A DNA stretch of 64,000 nt from Coleofasciculus sp. FACHB-1120. Lineage in GTDB: Bacteria > Cyanobacteriota > Cyanobacteriia > Cyanobacteriales > FACHB-T130. The notes beneath the pieces were generated by a model that worked only from the letters and a program-made list of their open reading frames with translations, was not told where the DNA came from and ran no database searches. The first letter of the stretch is position 1. Every line of letters starts with the position of its first letter. Positions 18,501 through 27,401 of this stretch are shown one piece after another. The stretch covers positions 62,001 through 126,000 of the forward strand of contig NZ_JACJTV010000003.1 of NCBI RefSeq assembly GCF_014698845.1. The letters run 5' to 3'. The position numbers and the translations under genes were made by a program.

Positions 18501-21500
18501 TTGTACCAGTTCGAGTAATCTGGTAAATGCCTGTATCTGTGCCAGATTCAGCAGCGGTAGCATCTATGGCATTAATACTGACGAGTGTAGTAACGGGTAT
18601 CCCGGTGGAAAACTCGGAGGTGTTGTTGGAATTGGTTGCTGTTGCGGTAATAAAGTTACCCAACGCCACCGTCGTCGCCAAATTAGCCGTAAAGCTGCCA
18701 TTGCCACTGGCATCAGTCGTTACATTGGTAAAGCCAAGGAATGTTTTACCTTCACCATTGCCAGACGCATCTAAGGCTGTGTTAGAGAAAAATTCTAGCC
18801 TGAATGTAGTGTTGGGGTTGCTGTTGAATGTTCCTGTAACTGTTGTGTTGGCACCATTGGCAGTTGCAGCAGTAAGTAGGGGGTAATTCTGAAGATTGTT
18901 CGCCCCCGCGTCACCATCTCCAACATCATTAGCGGTTACTCCATTAGTCCCTAAATCGATTCCTAAACCAGAGTTAGAGAAGATGGCGTTGGATAGGATG
19001 CCATTGTTAATAACAGTGCCGAAGTTGGTATCAACAAACACTCCATCGCCATTATTAAAGGCAATGGTATTGCCTGCGCCAGCCGTGGTTCCGCCAATCG
19101 TGTTGTTTTTAGCATCGCTTCTTACTACCACACCGTGCGAAGTGTTCCCTAAAGCACTAGTGCCATCTGCTTGGGTTCCAATGTAGTTGCCTTGTATCTG
19201 ATTTCCTGTTGCCTCAGTACCTTGGATAGCAATACCCTCAACGTTGCCGGAAATAACATTACCCGCAGCCGCCGCTGTACCTCCAATGGTGTTGTTAGGG
19301 GCAGATACAGTGATACCTCTTAATGAATTTCCAATCGCCGCCGTTCCGGAAGCATTAGTGCCGATGTAGTTACCTAATACCTGAGTTCCCGTAGCAGTGT
19401 TGCCTGTAATCCAGATACCGTTACTGTTATTACCAGAAATAACATTACGTGCGCCTGCGATTGTCCCGCCGATAATGTTATTGGGTGCGTATTGAATTTC
19501 TATACCATTCTGAGTGTTACCTAAGTCGGCACTACCAGCAGCATTGGTGCCAATGTAGTTCCCTAATACCTGGTTTCCGGTAGAACCGACTTGACTAATG
19601 CTGACACCATGCTGATTATTGCCGGAGATGACGTTACGTGCGCCTGTTGTTGTCCCGCCAATGATGTTGTTGGTTCCTTGGATGCTGATACCGTTAGCAC
19701 TATTACCCAAGTCAATATTGCCAGTAACATCAGTCCCGATGTAGTTACCTTGGATTTGATTCCCGCTACCAGCGACGATGACACCAAAACTATTACCGGA
19801 AATAATGTTGCGCGTTCCTGCCGTCGTTCCTCCGATGATATTGTTAGAGGAACCGTTGATAAACACTCCCCAGCCGGAGTTACCTGCAGCTGCATTACCC
19901 GCCGCATTAGTCCCAATAAAGTTGCCTGCAATAACATTATTGCTACCACCGCTTAACTCAATCCCATTCTGAAAACCATTAAAAATTAAGCCGCGGACTG
20001 TACTGTTACCCGCAGAGATTGTCAGTCCAGTACCCGTCCCACTTCCACTTAATTGAATAATGGGAGTACCAGAGAATCCAGGCTGAGTAGTGCCGTCAAT
20101 AATTACCGAGTCGGTGATAATAGGGAAAGCTGACAGGGGTGTAATTGTTTGTAAGCCGCTGCCAATTTGAAACCCGATGGTATCGGTTCCACTAAAGGCG
20201 TTGGCGTTGATAATTGCTTGTCGTAATGAACCTTCGCCGCTATTGTTGGTGTTAATGACTACCGTGTCATTTTGCTGGATGGTGGCGGTTGCGGTATTTT
20301 GAGAAGATGCGATCGCATACGCCGCGTCAGCGACTAAATCTAACTTTAGTGTTTCAGCTGCCTCCGCTTGGATGTCGTCAACTGCGGTAAGAGTGACATC
20401 GAAAGACGGTTGTCCATCTAATAGGGTAACGGTGGCAATTCCATTCGAGATAGCGATCGCATTGCCGTTACTATCTTTTAGGGTGTAGTCACCGCTGCTG
20501 GCACTGTTGTTACTGACGGCAAATTTTACAGTTAAATTGCCCGTGGTGTTGCCAGTCCGAGTAATCTGGTAAGTTCCAGTATTTGCGCCCGCTTCTGCTG
20601 CATCAGCATCTATGGCGGTGATATTAATAACAATTGGCGTGTCGTTGTCATTATTAACTACAGCCACATCCGCTGGGTTGATGTTGTTGTATATAATGTC
20701 ATTGCTAACTGTTGCCGCAGTGATGATGGAATAAGCGATATTGCCATCAACAATCGTGTCATCTACGCCAGTAATGGTGACAGTTTGAGGGATATTCCAG
20801 TTATTAGGAGTAAAAATTAGGGATGAAGTGGAGAGAGTCCCCTCCGTTGTATCCGAACTGGTTAAATTGATGGTGACATCGGCGGTAGGAATTGTGTTGA
20901 GTTTGACGGTAAAAGTCGCAGTTCCTCCAGCCTCTGTAGTCGTCAAATTTGTAATTGGAGTCACTGTGACACCAGGAGGCACAGGAAGCGAATTAGCAGC
21001 TTTGGGGGTTCCATAGATAGGATTCCCATTGGCATCGATGCCGTTGCGAGTCACGCCATCATTTCTGTGCCAATTGCTATCACTATCGGCGGCTAAAGGA
21101 TTCGTCCGTTCCATTGTCAGGCGGACGGTGGGAGTACCTGTGACGTTCGCTCCAGCAGGCCATGAGCCGCCATTCCCATTGGCAGTGTCAATCACAACGC
21201 CATCTGGTGTTTTGAGTGTCAGTATCTCTCCAGCATTGCCTAGTCCGCCTGCATAGGTTAAATCAGCCGCAATGTCGTTAACGGTTGTATCAGCCGTGCG
21301 CTCTAATAGAAAATATCCACCAGGCGGAATCACTCCACTAAGGGTTTTATTAATGTCACCCCCATCCGTCAATGTCCAGCTACTCAAATCAATAGCATTA
21401 CCAGTGGGATTGTAAAGTTCAATCCATTCGTCAGTGAAATTAGCTTGAGTTCCCATCCAGGCAACTTCGTTAATGACTACGTTTAACGGTGCGATGTTGG

Positions 21501-23877
21501 GATTGACGGTGATATCGAAAAACTTAATTACTGAAGTGTCTGCACCGTCGTTAGCAGTGCCGCCATTGTCCTGAACAGTGACACCAATCGTTGCAGTGGC
21601 ACTACTGCCAAGGCTAGCAGAGGGTGTGTAGGTCAATTGACCCGTAGCACTAATGGTGGGTGCAACTTTGAATAGACTGGGGGTGCTATTGCTGACAATC
21701 TGGTAGCCGAGAACGGTTTGACTGGATTCGTTAGCCGGTCCCGGATTGAACTCGGTTGCCCATCCGGTGACGCTTTGCGTCCCTGTGCCTGCGGTGACAA
21801 CTTGATTCGTTCCTGGGGTAAAGGTGGGAGCGTCGTTGACGGGATTAATAATGATGTCGGCTGTCTCAATCGCGGTGCTAAAGGATGATAAGCCACCAGT
21901 ACCGCTAGAGGTGATATCCGCAGTACCGCCGTTAGTTCCGGTCGTTTGATCCCAGGCGCGGAAGGTAATGCCTGCGGTGACGGTGCCATTGTAGTTAAGG
22001 CTGGGGACAAAACGGATTCGGGTGTCAGCGTTTGCTGCTAGCAATTGTGCTGCGCTTTCTGATGGCGTGAAGGGTGCCCAAGAACTGCCCCCGTTGATTG
22101 AGAACTCCCAAGTGCCGTTGGTCTTATCTACACTCGTTACGGCGATTCCTTTAGCATCCCCAGTATCTAAATCTGTGACAGAAGTGGCAATAAGCGAGGA
22201 AATTAAGGTGCCTGGGTTGCTGGTGGGATCTTCGTTAATCGTTGTCAGGATGGGCGACCCGCTGTTATCTAGTACGGGGGCGCTATTAATTTCAAAAGAG
22301 GCGAACCGGGTGGGAATGCCAAAACCGGCACCAAAATTGTTGTCGCTGACAAGCACTAAAGAGCGTTTCCCATTAGGCAAAATGGGACCAAGCGTCATGC
22401 CTTCAAAATTGGTACCGAGTGGGAAGGTTGACAAATCAGCGACCAGAGTTTTTTGAACGGCTGTGATCCCCCCAAGACCGGAAGCAATCAAACCGTTATT
22501 GTTTTGAATATTGGTCGCTCCTTGCAGAGACACTTGATACAGCTTGCCAAATCCCAAAGAGACATCACGGTCTATAGCGAGTAAGGTATTTTGATCCAGT
22601 GCCAATAGTTCAGAAATACCATTTCCAGCGTCAGTGTTGTAGAGAAATTCTCCATCTACTGAACCTGTGGACAAGTTGTATCTCACGATGCGAGAAGGGC
22701 TGCCAGTACTGTTTGTTGGCGCAGAACCATCTTGTTCTAAAGCAACTTCCGTCCCTGTAAATAAAACTTGCTGGTCAGGCGTAATCGTTAAGCTTTCAAA
22801 AGCTTTATTATCGCGAACACCTTGAGTTGTGTCTGTTGATACCTCAAATTTAGGGCTAGGAATAGGTAGCGAGGAATTTTGATTTCCTGTTGTTAAGTTG
22901 AACTGATTGATAAAGGGCTGTGTGTTTGTAGAAAATATTCCTTCTGAAGAAATGAAGGCATTCCCACCGCTAGTAAGGGCGATGCCTTCTGTATCAGAAA
23001 TGTTCGTAACAAAAGGGGTACCATTTGAGTTTTTCAAGGTTGTAACGCCTATGAAATCAACTCCTAATGAACCTGACGTTAGATCGATGTTGAGGGTGTA
23101 GAAGCGAACCGCGCCGTCACCATCATTTTTGGCATCGGAGATAGCGTAGTAAGTATTGGTAGCAGCATTGTAAGTAATGCCTGATACCCCCCCGACTGTG
23201 GTTCCTGAATAGTTGTAATTTGACTCAAAAGTTGATTCCCCAATCAACTTGAAAATTTCTAAAACTGAGGTATATTCCTGCATGACTGAGGAATGGAATA
23301 CTAAGGGTGTTTTAACTGACCCAGTTTTGACTCCGAGATGCCAGTCACCGCCTAACGTTGCATTGCCAGTAAGATTTTTGGAAGCTGCAATATTTGCCCC
23401 TGTCAGCTGGCTTAACTTTTCTACAAAGGCAACACCAGACGCACCGGCTGCCACATTGCAGCCATATAGAAGAATATCGGCGTCAGGTATGAGTGCAGAT
23501 TTCCACTGCTGCAAAAAGCGGGTGTAGGTTTCTAGAGTATCTGCATTGAGCTGGGTTGACCCTAGTTGCAAGCAGCCTTCTTTCCCGTGGGAGACAATAT
23601 GAATTGCTTTGATGTTGGTGCAATCCTTCAGCACCTCTGCAATCTGCGTTACTCCATCCCGCTTAGGGTTGAGGATAACGATTTCAGTTCCTGGTTTGAC
23701 TCCTGCTGTAAGACACTGGTAATTTTCAACAGTCCCGTCAATGAAGACGATCTCTTTTTTGGAGAAAGTCTGAATAGGAGAAGTTGCTGCTGTGTAGAAG
23801 TCTCCACTTCTAAGGCTGTCGAGAGAGCGATCTAGTTGTTGATTTAAATTGGATGAGCGATCGCACAGGTCTTGCAT
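15559..23877 (-). CDS. Giant DUF4347 / phytase-like / lamin-tail / beta-helix / Calx-beta / RTX protein
   Basis: 2,772 residues with an AAGGAAAA ribosome site. Order of modules: DUF4347 (about 45-200; HIVSHG with His97 and LLYGC with Cys140); an esterase-like, phytase-type propeller (about 210-540); cadherin-like segments (about 545-790); a lamin-tail domain (about 798-910, NEVAWMGTQANFTDEWIELYNP); Calx-beta-like units; a right-handed beta-helix (about 1210-1640) of repeats like NYIGTNAAGSADLGNTQNGI; at least four Calx-beta units, three nearly identical; and RTX calcium-binding nonapeptides (about 2583-2713, GGNDTLYGEAGSDQIWG). There is no N-terminal signal peptide, and the RTX end fits type I secretion. 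Probably a calcium-dependent surface or extracellular protein, possibly phosphoester-cleaving; the activity is inferred from the phytase-like module only. Confidence 0.85.
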   Translation of the reverse strand: MQDLCDRSSNLNQQLDRSLDSLRSGDFYTAATSPIQTFSKKEIVFIDGTVENYQCLTAGVKPGTEIVILNPKRDGVTQIAEVLKDCTNIKAIHIVSHGKEGCLQLGSTQLNADTLETYTRFLQQWKSALIPDADILLYGCNVAAGASGVAFVEKLSQLTGANIAASKNLTGNATLGGDWHLGVKTGSVKTPLVFHSSVMQEYTSVLEIFKLIGESTFESNYNYSGTTVGGVSGITYNAATNTYYAISDAKNDGDGAVRFYTLNIDLTSGSLGVDFIGVTTLKNSNGTPFVTNISDTEGIALTSGGNAFISSEGIFSTNTQPFINQFNLTTGNQNSSLPIPSPKFEVSTDTTQGVRDNKAFESLTITPDQQVLFTGTEVALEQDGSAPTNSTGSPSRIVRYNLSTGSVDGEFLYNTDAGNGISELLALDQNTLLAIDRDVSLGFGKLYQVSLQGATNIQNNNGLIASGLGGITAVQKTLVADLSTFPLGTNFEGMTLGPILPNGKRSLVLVSDNNFGAGFGIPTRFASFEINSAPVLDNSGSPILTTINEDPTSNPGTLISSLIATSVTDLDTGDAKGIAVTSVDKTNGTWEFSINGGSSWAPFTPSESAAQLLAANADTRIRFVPSLNYNGTVTAGITFRAWDQTTGTNGGTADITSSGTGGLSSFSTAIETADIIINPVNDAPTFTPGTNQVVTAGTGTQSVTGWATEFNPGPANESSQTVLGYQIVSNSTPSLFKVAPTISATGQLTYTPSASLGSSATATIGVTVQDNGGTANDGADTSVIKFFDITVNPNIAPLNVVINEVAWMGTQANFTDEWIELYNPTGNAIDLSSWTLTDGGDINKTLSGVIPPGGYFLLERTADTTVNDIAADLTYAGGLGNAGEILTLKTPDGVVIDTANGNGGSWPAGANVTGTPTVRLTMERTNPLAADSDSNWHRNDGVTRNGIDANGNPIYGTPKAANSLPVPPGVTVTPITNLTTTEAGGTATFTVKLNTIPTADVTINLTSSDTTEGTLSTSSLIFTPNNWNIPQTVTITGVDDTIVDGNIAYSIITAATVSNDIIYNNINPADVAVVNNDNDTPIVINITAIDADAAEAGANTGTYQITRTGNTTGNLTVKFAVSNNSASSGDYTLKDSNGNAIAISNGIATVTLLDGQPSFDVTLTAVDDIQAEAAETLKLDLVADAAYAIASSQNTATATIQQNDTVVINTNNSGEGSLRQAIINANAFSGTDTIGFQIGSGLQTITPLSAFPIITDSVIIDGTTQPGFSGTPIIQLSGSGTGTGLTISAGNSTVRGLIFNGFQNGIELSGGSNNVIAGNFIGTNAAGNAAAGNSGWGVFINGSSNNIIGGTTAGTRNIISGNSFGVIVAGSGNQIQGNYIGTDVTGNIDLGNSANGISIQGTNNIIGGTTTGARNVISGNNQHGVSISQVGSTGNQVLGNYIGTNAAGSADLGNTQNGIEIQYAPNNIIGGTIAGARNVISGNNSNGIWITGNTATGTQVLGNYIGTNASGTAAIGNSLRGITVSAPNNTIGGTAAAAGNVISGNVEGIAIQGTEATGNQIQGNYIGTQADGTSALGNTSHGVVVRSDAKNNTIGGTTAGAGNTIAFNNGDGVFVDTNFGTVINNGILSNAIFSNSGLGIDLGTNGVTANDVGDGDAGANNLQNYPLLTAATANGANTTVTGTFNSNPNTTFRLEFFSNTALDASGNGEGKTFLGFTNVTTDASGNGSFTANLATTVALGNFITATATNSNNTSEFSTGIPVTTLVSINAIDATAAESGTDTGIYQITRTGTTGDLTVNFAIDSSSTASGNDYTLSSGGLSVVIPDGQSFVNVTLTAVDDTLPELAETLRLNLVTGAGYTIDAAKSNATVAIASNDTIQYAITTASPTLTEGDTGKQTVTFTVTRSGGIGVASSVDYAIGGAATSATDYNNILVSGGGTTLSGTINFASGEATKTIALDVLGDTTFELDENISVTLSNPNLTDAPASSKITTAIAQVTVVNDDNQPTISINDVSVTEGNSGPTNASFTIGLSNASSETVTVNYATSDGTATTFDGDYTSVTSTPITFNPGEITKTITVAVNGDNKFETNETFNVNLTGATNATIAKGTGVATITNDDNQPTISINDVSVTEGNSGTTNASFTISLSNESSETVTVNYTTSDGSATTVDGDYNSIASVTPITFAPGETSKIINVAVSGDTKFEANETFNVNLSAATNATIVKGTGVATINNDDLQPKISISDTTLNEGNNGTSNASFTIGLSNASSETVTVNYATSDSTATTVDGDYNGIASVTPITFAPGETSQIITVAVNGDTKFEDNETFNVNLSAATNATIVKGTGVATINNDDIAIPNISISDVTVTEGNSGTKLANFTVTLSNASAQEIAVNYATANGGAIALSDYTNKAGTLNFAPGVTSQIITVPIIGDNLDEANETFLVNLSNPVNAKIADNQAVGTILDNDTAGFTISPITNNTTEAAGTATFTVKLNSQPTANVILGLTSSDTTEGSVSTPSLTFTQNNWNIAQTVTVKGIDDVLVDSNIAYNIVTSAAISTDAKYNGFNPQDVTIANIDNDTAPLNVINGTWLSETLVGTSLDDRINGFGGHDTIVGGLGKDHIYGNDGNDTLIGDLNNNVLTGGSMGMDDLIYGGTGSDRINGCGGNDTLYGEAGSDQIWGDGGDDRLYGGLGNDILTGGAGRDIFAVSIGGGTDIIRDFQIGQDYIGLAGGLKLNQLSIIQQGSNTSIIDNSNSQTLAILAGVNASTFISSAASTFVSI
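16856..17890 (-). repeat. Three tandem 345-bp units encoding Calx-beta domains
   Basis: The landmark GCAACTCCGGTGCC recurs at 16856, 17201 and 17546, exactly 345 bp apart (115 codons), inside the giant protein gene. Units one and two are nearly identical over long stretches, the third somewhat less, and the next unit (from about 17891) is clearly diverged. Because the period is a multiple of three, recombination between units would add or remove a whole domain without breaking the frame. Confidence 0.85.
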
Positions 23878-24332
23878 GATTAATTTTCCTTATAGATAAG
23901 CTGAATTACAAATCAAAACTGAGGCGCAACGCGATCGCGCACCACATACTCTGAAAAAAATTGACAAATATTGCTATATATAAAATCTCAGTCCCTGGAT
24001 TTGCTTAAACTATCCTTAATCTGCTGTGTTATTTTCAGCACACCTTAATCCTCGCTGTACTCGCATAAACACTTTAATTATTTCTTACTTTTGAAAGATG
24101 ACAAAAAGTTTATGATAAATTTATGAAAAATTAACGGGTCTTTATACCCGCTTTATATAGCTTTTCGGTATTACGGTATATATCAATACTTCTCGGATAA
24201 GAACCTAAGCCCCAAGCCCTTCCTTACAAGGGAACGGGAGAAAGCAAAGAAGTCTTGGCTATATCCATAAACCCTAACTAGAACGATGTCCGATTAGGGT
24301 CAACAGACAATTATCGATTGCTTTTTACTTGG
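23878..24332. other. Intergenic region between the two RTX protein genes
   Basis: No gene is seen. It is AT-rich with several small stems (for example CGGGT / ACCCG at 24135-24150) and a fragment (24218-24236) resembling the common CCCTTCC-TACAAGGGAA cyanobacterial repeat. It should carry the promoter of the giant protein gene, whose start is at 23877. Confidence 0.45.
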
Positions 24333-27300
24333 CTAGATCGTGGTGAAATCATCGCTGGTAAGGGTGTTCGCTTGCACTTCAGTAAGTGTCGCTAATAGTT
24401 CCCCGGTGTTGGCAATACCAATCAAAGTATCATTTGCATTTGCACCCGTCCCTTGGGTAATCGTTACATACTCCAACTTCAAACCGTCGGATAATACGAT
24501 TAGGTCTTGAGCATCGGTGAAGTCAAGAATGGTGTTTGCACCGCTGTTATTGGATAAAACAAAGCGATCGCTACCATTACCGCCGAAGAGTGTATTTTGA
24601 CCAATCCCACCATTAAGCCAGTCATCACCGTCGCCACCGGCGAGGTAATCATTTCCTTCTCCACCTAAAAGAGTGTCGTTGCCAATCCCGCCACGCAGCA
24701 AGTCATCGCCACCCAATCCCTCTAGCGTGTCATTGCCACCTTGACCGTTAATGACATCGTTAGAAGCATCAAAACCTTGGGTGTTGTTATCTAGGTCGTT
24801 AAGGAAAGTGACGGTATTTTTGTTGAAAATCTGTTTGAGATCCTCGTTAGCGTTAGCAATGTCAAAGCTTTGCTGAATCTGTGTTTGTCCGTCAAAGAGA
24901 ATATTGCCGATGTCTACCGACGCACCTGTAGATTGTTGGAGGTTATTCAGGTTTTCGAGGCTAAAGTTTTTCAGGACGACATTCGTGTTGTCAACGCCAT
25001 CGAATGCGATCGCTAGATCGTTACCCGTTTGAGTTAAAAGTAGATTGCTGGCAGTTAAACCAGCCCCTTCAAATTGGAGGGTATCGACTTCGGCAATAAT
25101 CTCTGCGGCTGGAAGATTTCCCATTCCGACGCCACCGAAATCTGTAATCGTGTCAGCACCATCGCCACTGCGAATCACAAAAATATCTTGGTCGCCACCG
25201 CCGGTGAGGATATCATTTCCTTGCCGACCGATGAGGGTGTCATTCCCTCCTTTCCCGTCTATGCGATTATTATTCTCGTTGCCAACTAAGGTATTAGAAC
25301 TTGCGTTGTCATTAATTGGTAAGGTAAAACGAGCGACGAGGGGATCGTGGTCGCTGTCTTGAGTCGCAAATTCGGCATTGAGATGAACCACATCAATTTC
25401 TGCCGCCGTGTTGAGATTTTTACTAACCAAAATGTGGTCAAGCGCCTGAGAATTGCCCTCGAAAATGTAGGTATATTGTTCGTTGAGTGGCAAAGTATCA
25501 ATTAGGTTTGTAAGGTCGTCCCCTTTTAAGACTTCCAACGGTTTTGAGAACTGAAAATCATTGAAATCGCCCATGACTACGACATTGGCATTGGGGTCAA
25601 CTGCCAGCAGGCTATTTACAAAGTTATTAACGGTAGCGGCTTGCTGTAAACGTTGTACTTCTGAAGTGAGTGTGGGCGGTTGAGAACTTCCGAAAAGAGG
25701 TTGATCGCCACCTTTTGAGTTAAAGTGGTTGCCGATGACAAATACTTGATTGCCGTTGAAAAGAAACTCCCCGACCAACGGTTTGCGACTGTCGGCAAAA
25801 GCATCGCCATCGGAGAGATCGGTATCAACGATCTGACCCGGACTAGCGGAAAGTTCTGCACCCTCTGTCCCGCTAATGACGCTGGTGTTAGTCGTGGAGG
25901 TGCCGCCGGGACGGTCTACAAACTCAACCCGATTCGGGTTAAAAAGGAAGCCGACGCGGATATTACCCCCCGCTTGACCGCCATCTTGGTCGTCTACCGG
26001 ATCAATTTGGCGGTATTCGTAAGTTGGGCCATCCAAAGATGCGATCGCATCTATCAGTGTTTGGTAAGTTTGGCTGGCATCAACGACACTATCATTCGTC
26101 GCACCATTGTTGTCTTGTATTTCCTCTAAGCTAATAATGTCTGGTAACTTAAGGTTGTTGACGATAATATTCGCAAGGCTGGTAAATTTAGCTTCGTCAT
26201 CACTGGGGTCGAGATTTTCGACATTAAAACTAGCCACTGTCAATTGGTCAAGACTTCCGGTTAATGCAGTTGTTTCCCGCGTTAAATTTCCAGAAACAAC
26301 GTTAGGTAAAGGTGCAGTGTTTAAAAGCTTATAATTGCCAAAACTATAGTCGATGACGCCAGTGATGGAACCCTCAAAGGTGTCCCCAACATTCACCTGA
26401 GGTTCACCGTCAATAATGGCATCGTCGATAATAATCCGTTCCGGGTTAAAATCCCCCGGCTGAACTACAATACCGCCCCTCTCTGTTCGGGTGCCAGCAT
26501 TCACTCCATTGTCAGCCAGGACGGGAATTTCCCCGAAATCATTGGTTGGCCCTACAGCTACCGCGTTATTTACCTGCACCCGCATTCCTTCCAGGCTTTC
26601 GTAGAAGTCAATGCCGTCTTGCGCCGGGTCAAATATTTCTAATCCATCATTATCAATCACTTGAGTTGGAATCGAGCGTCCACCCTCACCCAAAATAGTG
26701 CTATCAGGTAAAGGATTGTCCTTGGAAATTGTTGCAATCCCTGCATTTCCAACAATAATTTGAGTTGTGGAGAGATTGCTGCTATCAGAATCGCCCGGAA
26801 TGAATTCATTAACAATCCCGCTAACCAGAATAGAGTCGCCAACGCTGACCTTGGGTGTTATCCAAGTGAGGACAAAAATCCCCTCAGAGGTGGCATCATT
26901 CATGTCCGGATTCGGGTCTTGCAGATAGAAGCCATTCGACAGAACTGCGGTGACAATACCAGGGACTTTGGAAACTATCTGACCCGCCAGGGGTGATGTA
27001 TGGCTAGCACCTTGAATATCGTGGATGCGGAGATTCCCAGCTTCTAGTTCGTCGTCTGTCACTGTTACAGTGATTGTACCGCTAGTATATTGGGTTGCTG
27101 AAGCTGTTAATGTCGCCGTCTGAGAACCATCTACAAATGAATCATTTACTGCATCAATTGTGAAGGTTGCTGATGCCTGATTTGCCGGAATCGTCACAGT
27201 TTCCGCAACAGTGGCTTCGCTGGTGTCGCTACTCAGTAAGTTAATCGTAACTGATTGTGATAAGTCTCCGGTTCGGGTGACAGTTCCAGTGGCAGCACCT

Positions 27301-27401
27301 GTACCTGCGGTTTCTGAAAAGGTGGCAGAGTCAACTGTTAAGCTGAGAGATTCTGTTATTTCGTTGTCAGTATTCATTACGGTAAATCCATTACTAGGCA
27401 T
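24333..27401 (-). CDS. RTX extracellular endonuclease/exonuclease/phosphatase-family nuclease, 5' end decayed
   Basis: 1,022 residues from the first remaining ATG. A Calx-beta unit (about 15-120) is followed by an OB-fold-like lamin-tail/nuclease linker (about 125-370). The nuclease domain (about 380-695) carries FNVENL, LEEIQDN, GNHFNSKGGD, VVMGDFND, LDHILVS and DSDHDP, the full metal and catalytic set of the EEP superfamily as in ExeM-type secreted nucleases. Two RTX blocks follow (about 710-745 and 884-945). The protein probably degrades extracellular DNA for phosphate or biofilm turnover. However, the ATG at 27401 has no ribosome site, and the frame continues upstream through stops and a frameshift to 27930 (see the pseudogene entry). 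Whether this ORF is still expressed is doubtful. Confidence 0.75.
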   Translation of the reverse strand: MPSNGFTVMNTDNEITESLSLTVDSATFSETAGTGAATGTVTRTGDLSQSVTINLLSSDTSEATVAETVTIPANQASATFTIDAVNDSFVDGSQTATLTASATQYTSGTITVTVTDDELEAGNLRIHDIQGASHTSPLAGQIVSKVPGIVTAVLSNGFYLQDPNPDMNDATSEGIFVLTWITPKVSVGDSILVSGIVNEFIPGDSDSSNLSTTQIIVGNAGIATISKDNPLPDSTILGEGGRSIPTQVIDNDGLEIFDPAQDGIDFYESLEGMRVQVNNAVAVGPTNDFGEIPVLADNGVNAGTRTERGGIVVQPGDFNPERIIIDDAIIDGEPQVNVGDTFEGSITGVIDYSFGNYKLLNTAPLPNVVSGNLTRETTALTGSLDQLTVASFNVENLDPSDDEAKFTSLANIIVNNLKLPDIISLEEIQDNNGATNDSVVDASQTYQTLIDAIASLDGPTYEYRQIDPVDDQDGGQAGGNIRVGFLFNPNRVEFVDRPGGTSTTNTSVISGTEGAELSASPGQIVDTDLSDGDAFADSRKPLVGEFLFNGNQVFVIGNHFNSKGGDQPLFGSSQPPTLTSEVQRLQQAATVNNFVNSLLAVDPNANVVVMGDFNDFQFSKPLEVLKGDDLTNLIDTLPLNEQYTYIFEGNSQALDHILVSKNLNTAAEIDVVHLNAEFATQDSDHDPLVARFTLPINDNASSNTLVGNENNNRIDGKGGNDTLIGRQGNDILTGGGDQDIFVIRSGDGADTITDFGGVGMGNLPAAEIIAEVDTLQFEGAGLTASNLLLTQTGNDLAIAFDGVDNTNVVLKNFSLENLNNLQQSTGASVDIGNILFDGQTQIQQSFDIANANEDLKQIFNKNTVTFLNDLDNNTQGFDASNDVINGQGGNDTLEGLGGDDLLRGGIGNDTLLGGEGNDYLAGGDGDDWLNGGIGQNTLFGGNGSDRFVLSNNSGANTILDFTDAQDLIVLSDGLKLEYVTITQGTGANANDTLIGIANTGELLATLTEVQANTLTSDDFTTI

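Noticed and set aside
18960-20245. CRISPR-like regular repeats
   Set aside because: The repeats encode in-frame beta-helix turns of the giant protein; units vary in length and there are no spacers.
24004-24022. Pho-box-like direct repeat (CTTAAACT and CTTAATCT, 11-bp spacing) upstream of the DUF4347 giant gene
   Set aside because: Only two units, on the strand opposite to the gene, and at a doubtful distance; too weak to call although phosphate control would suit the gene.
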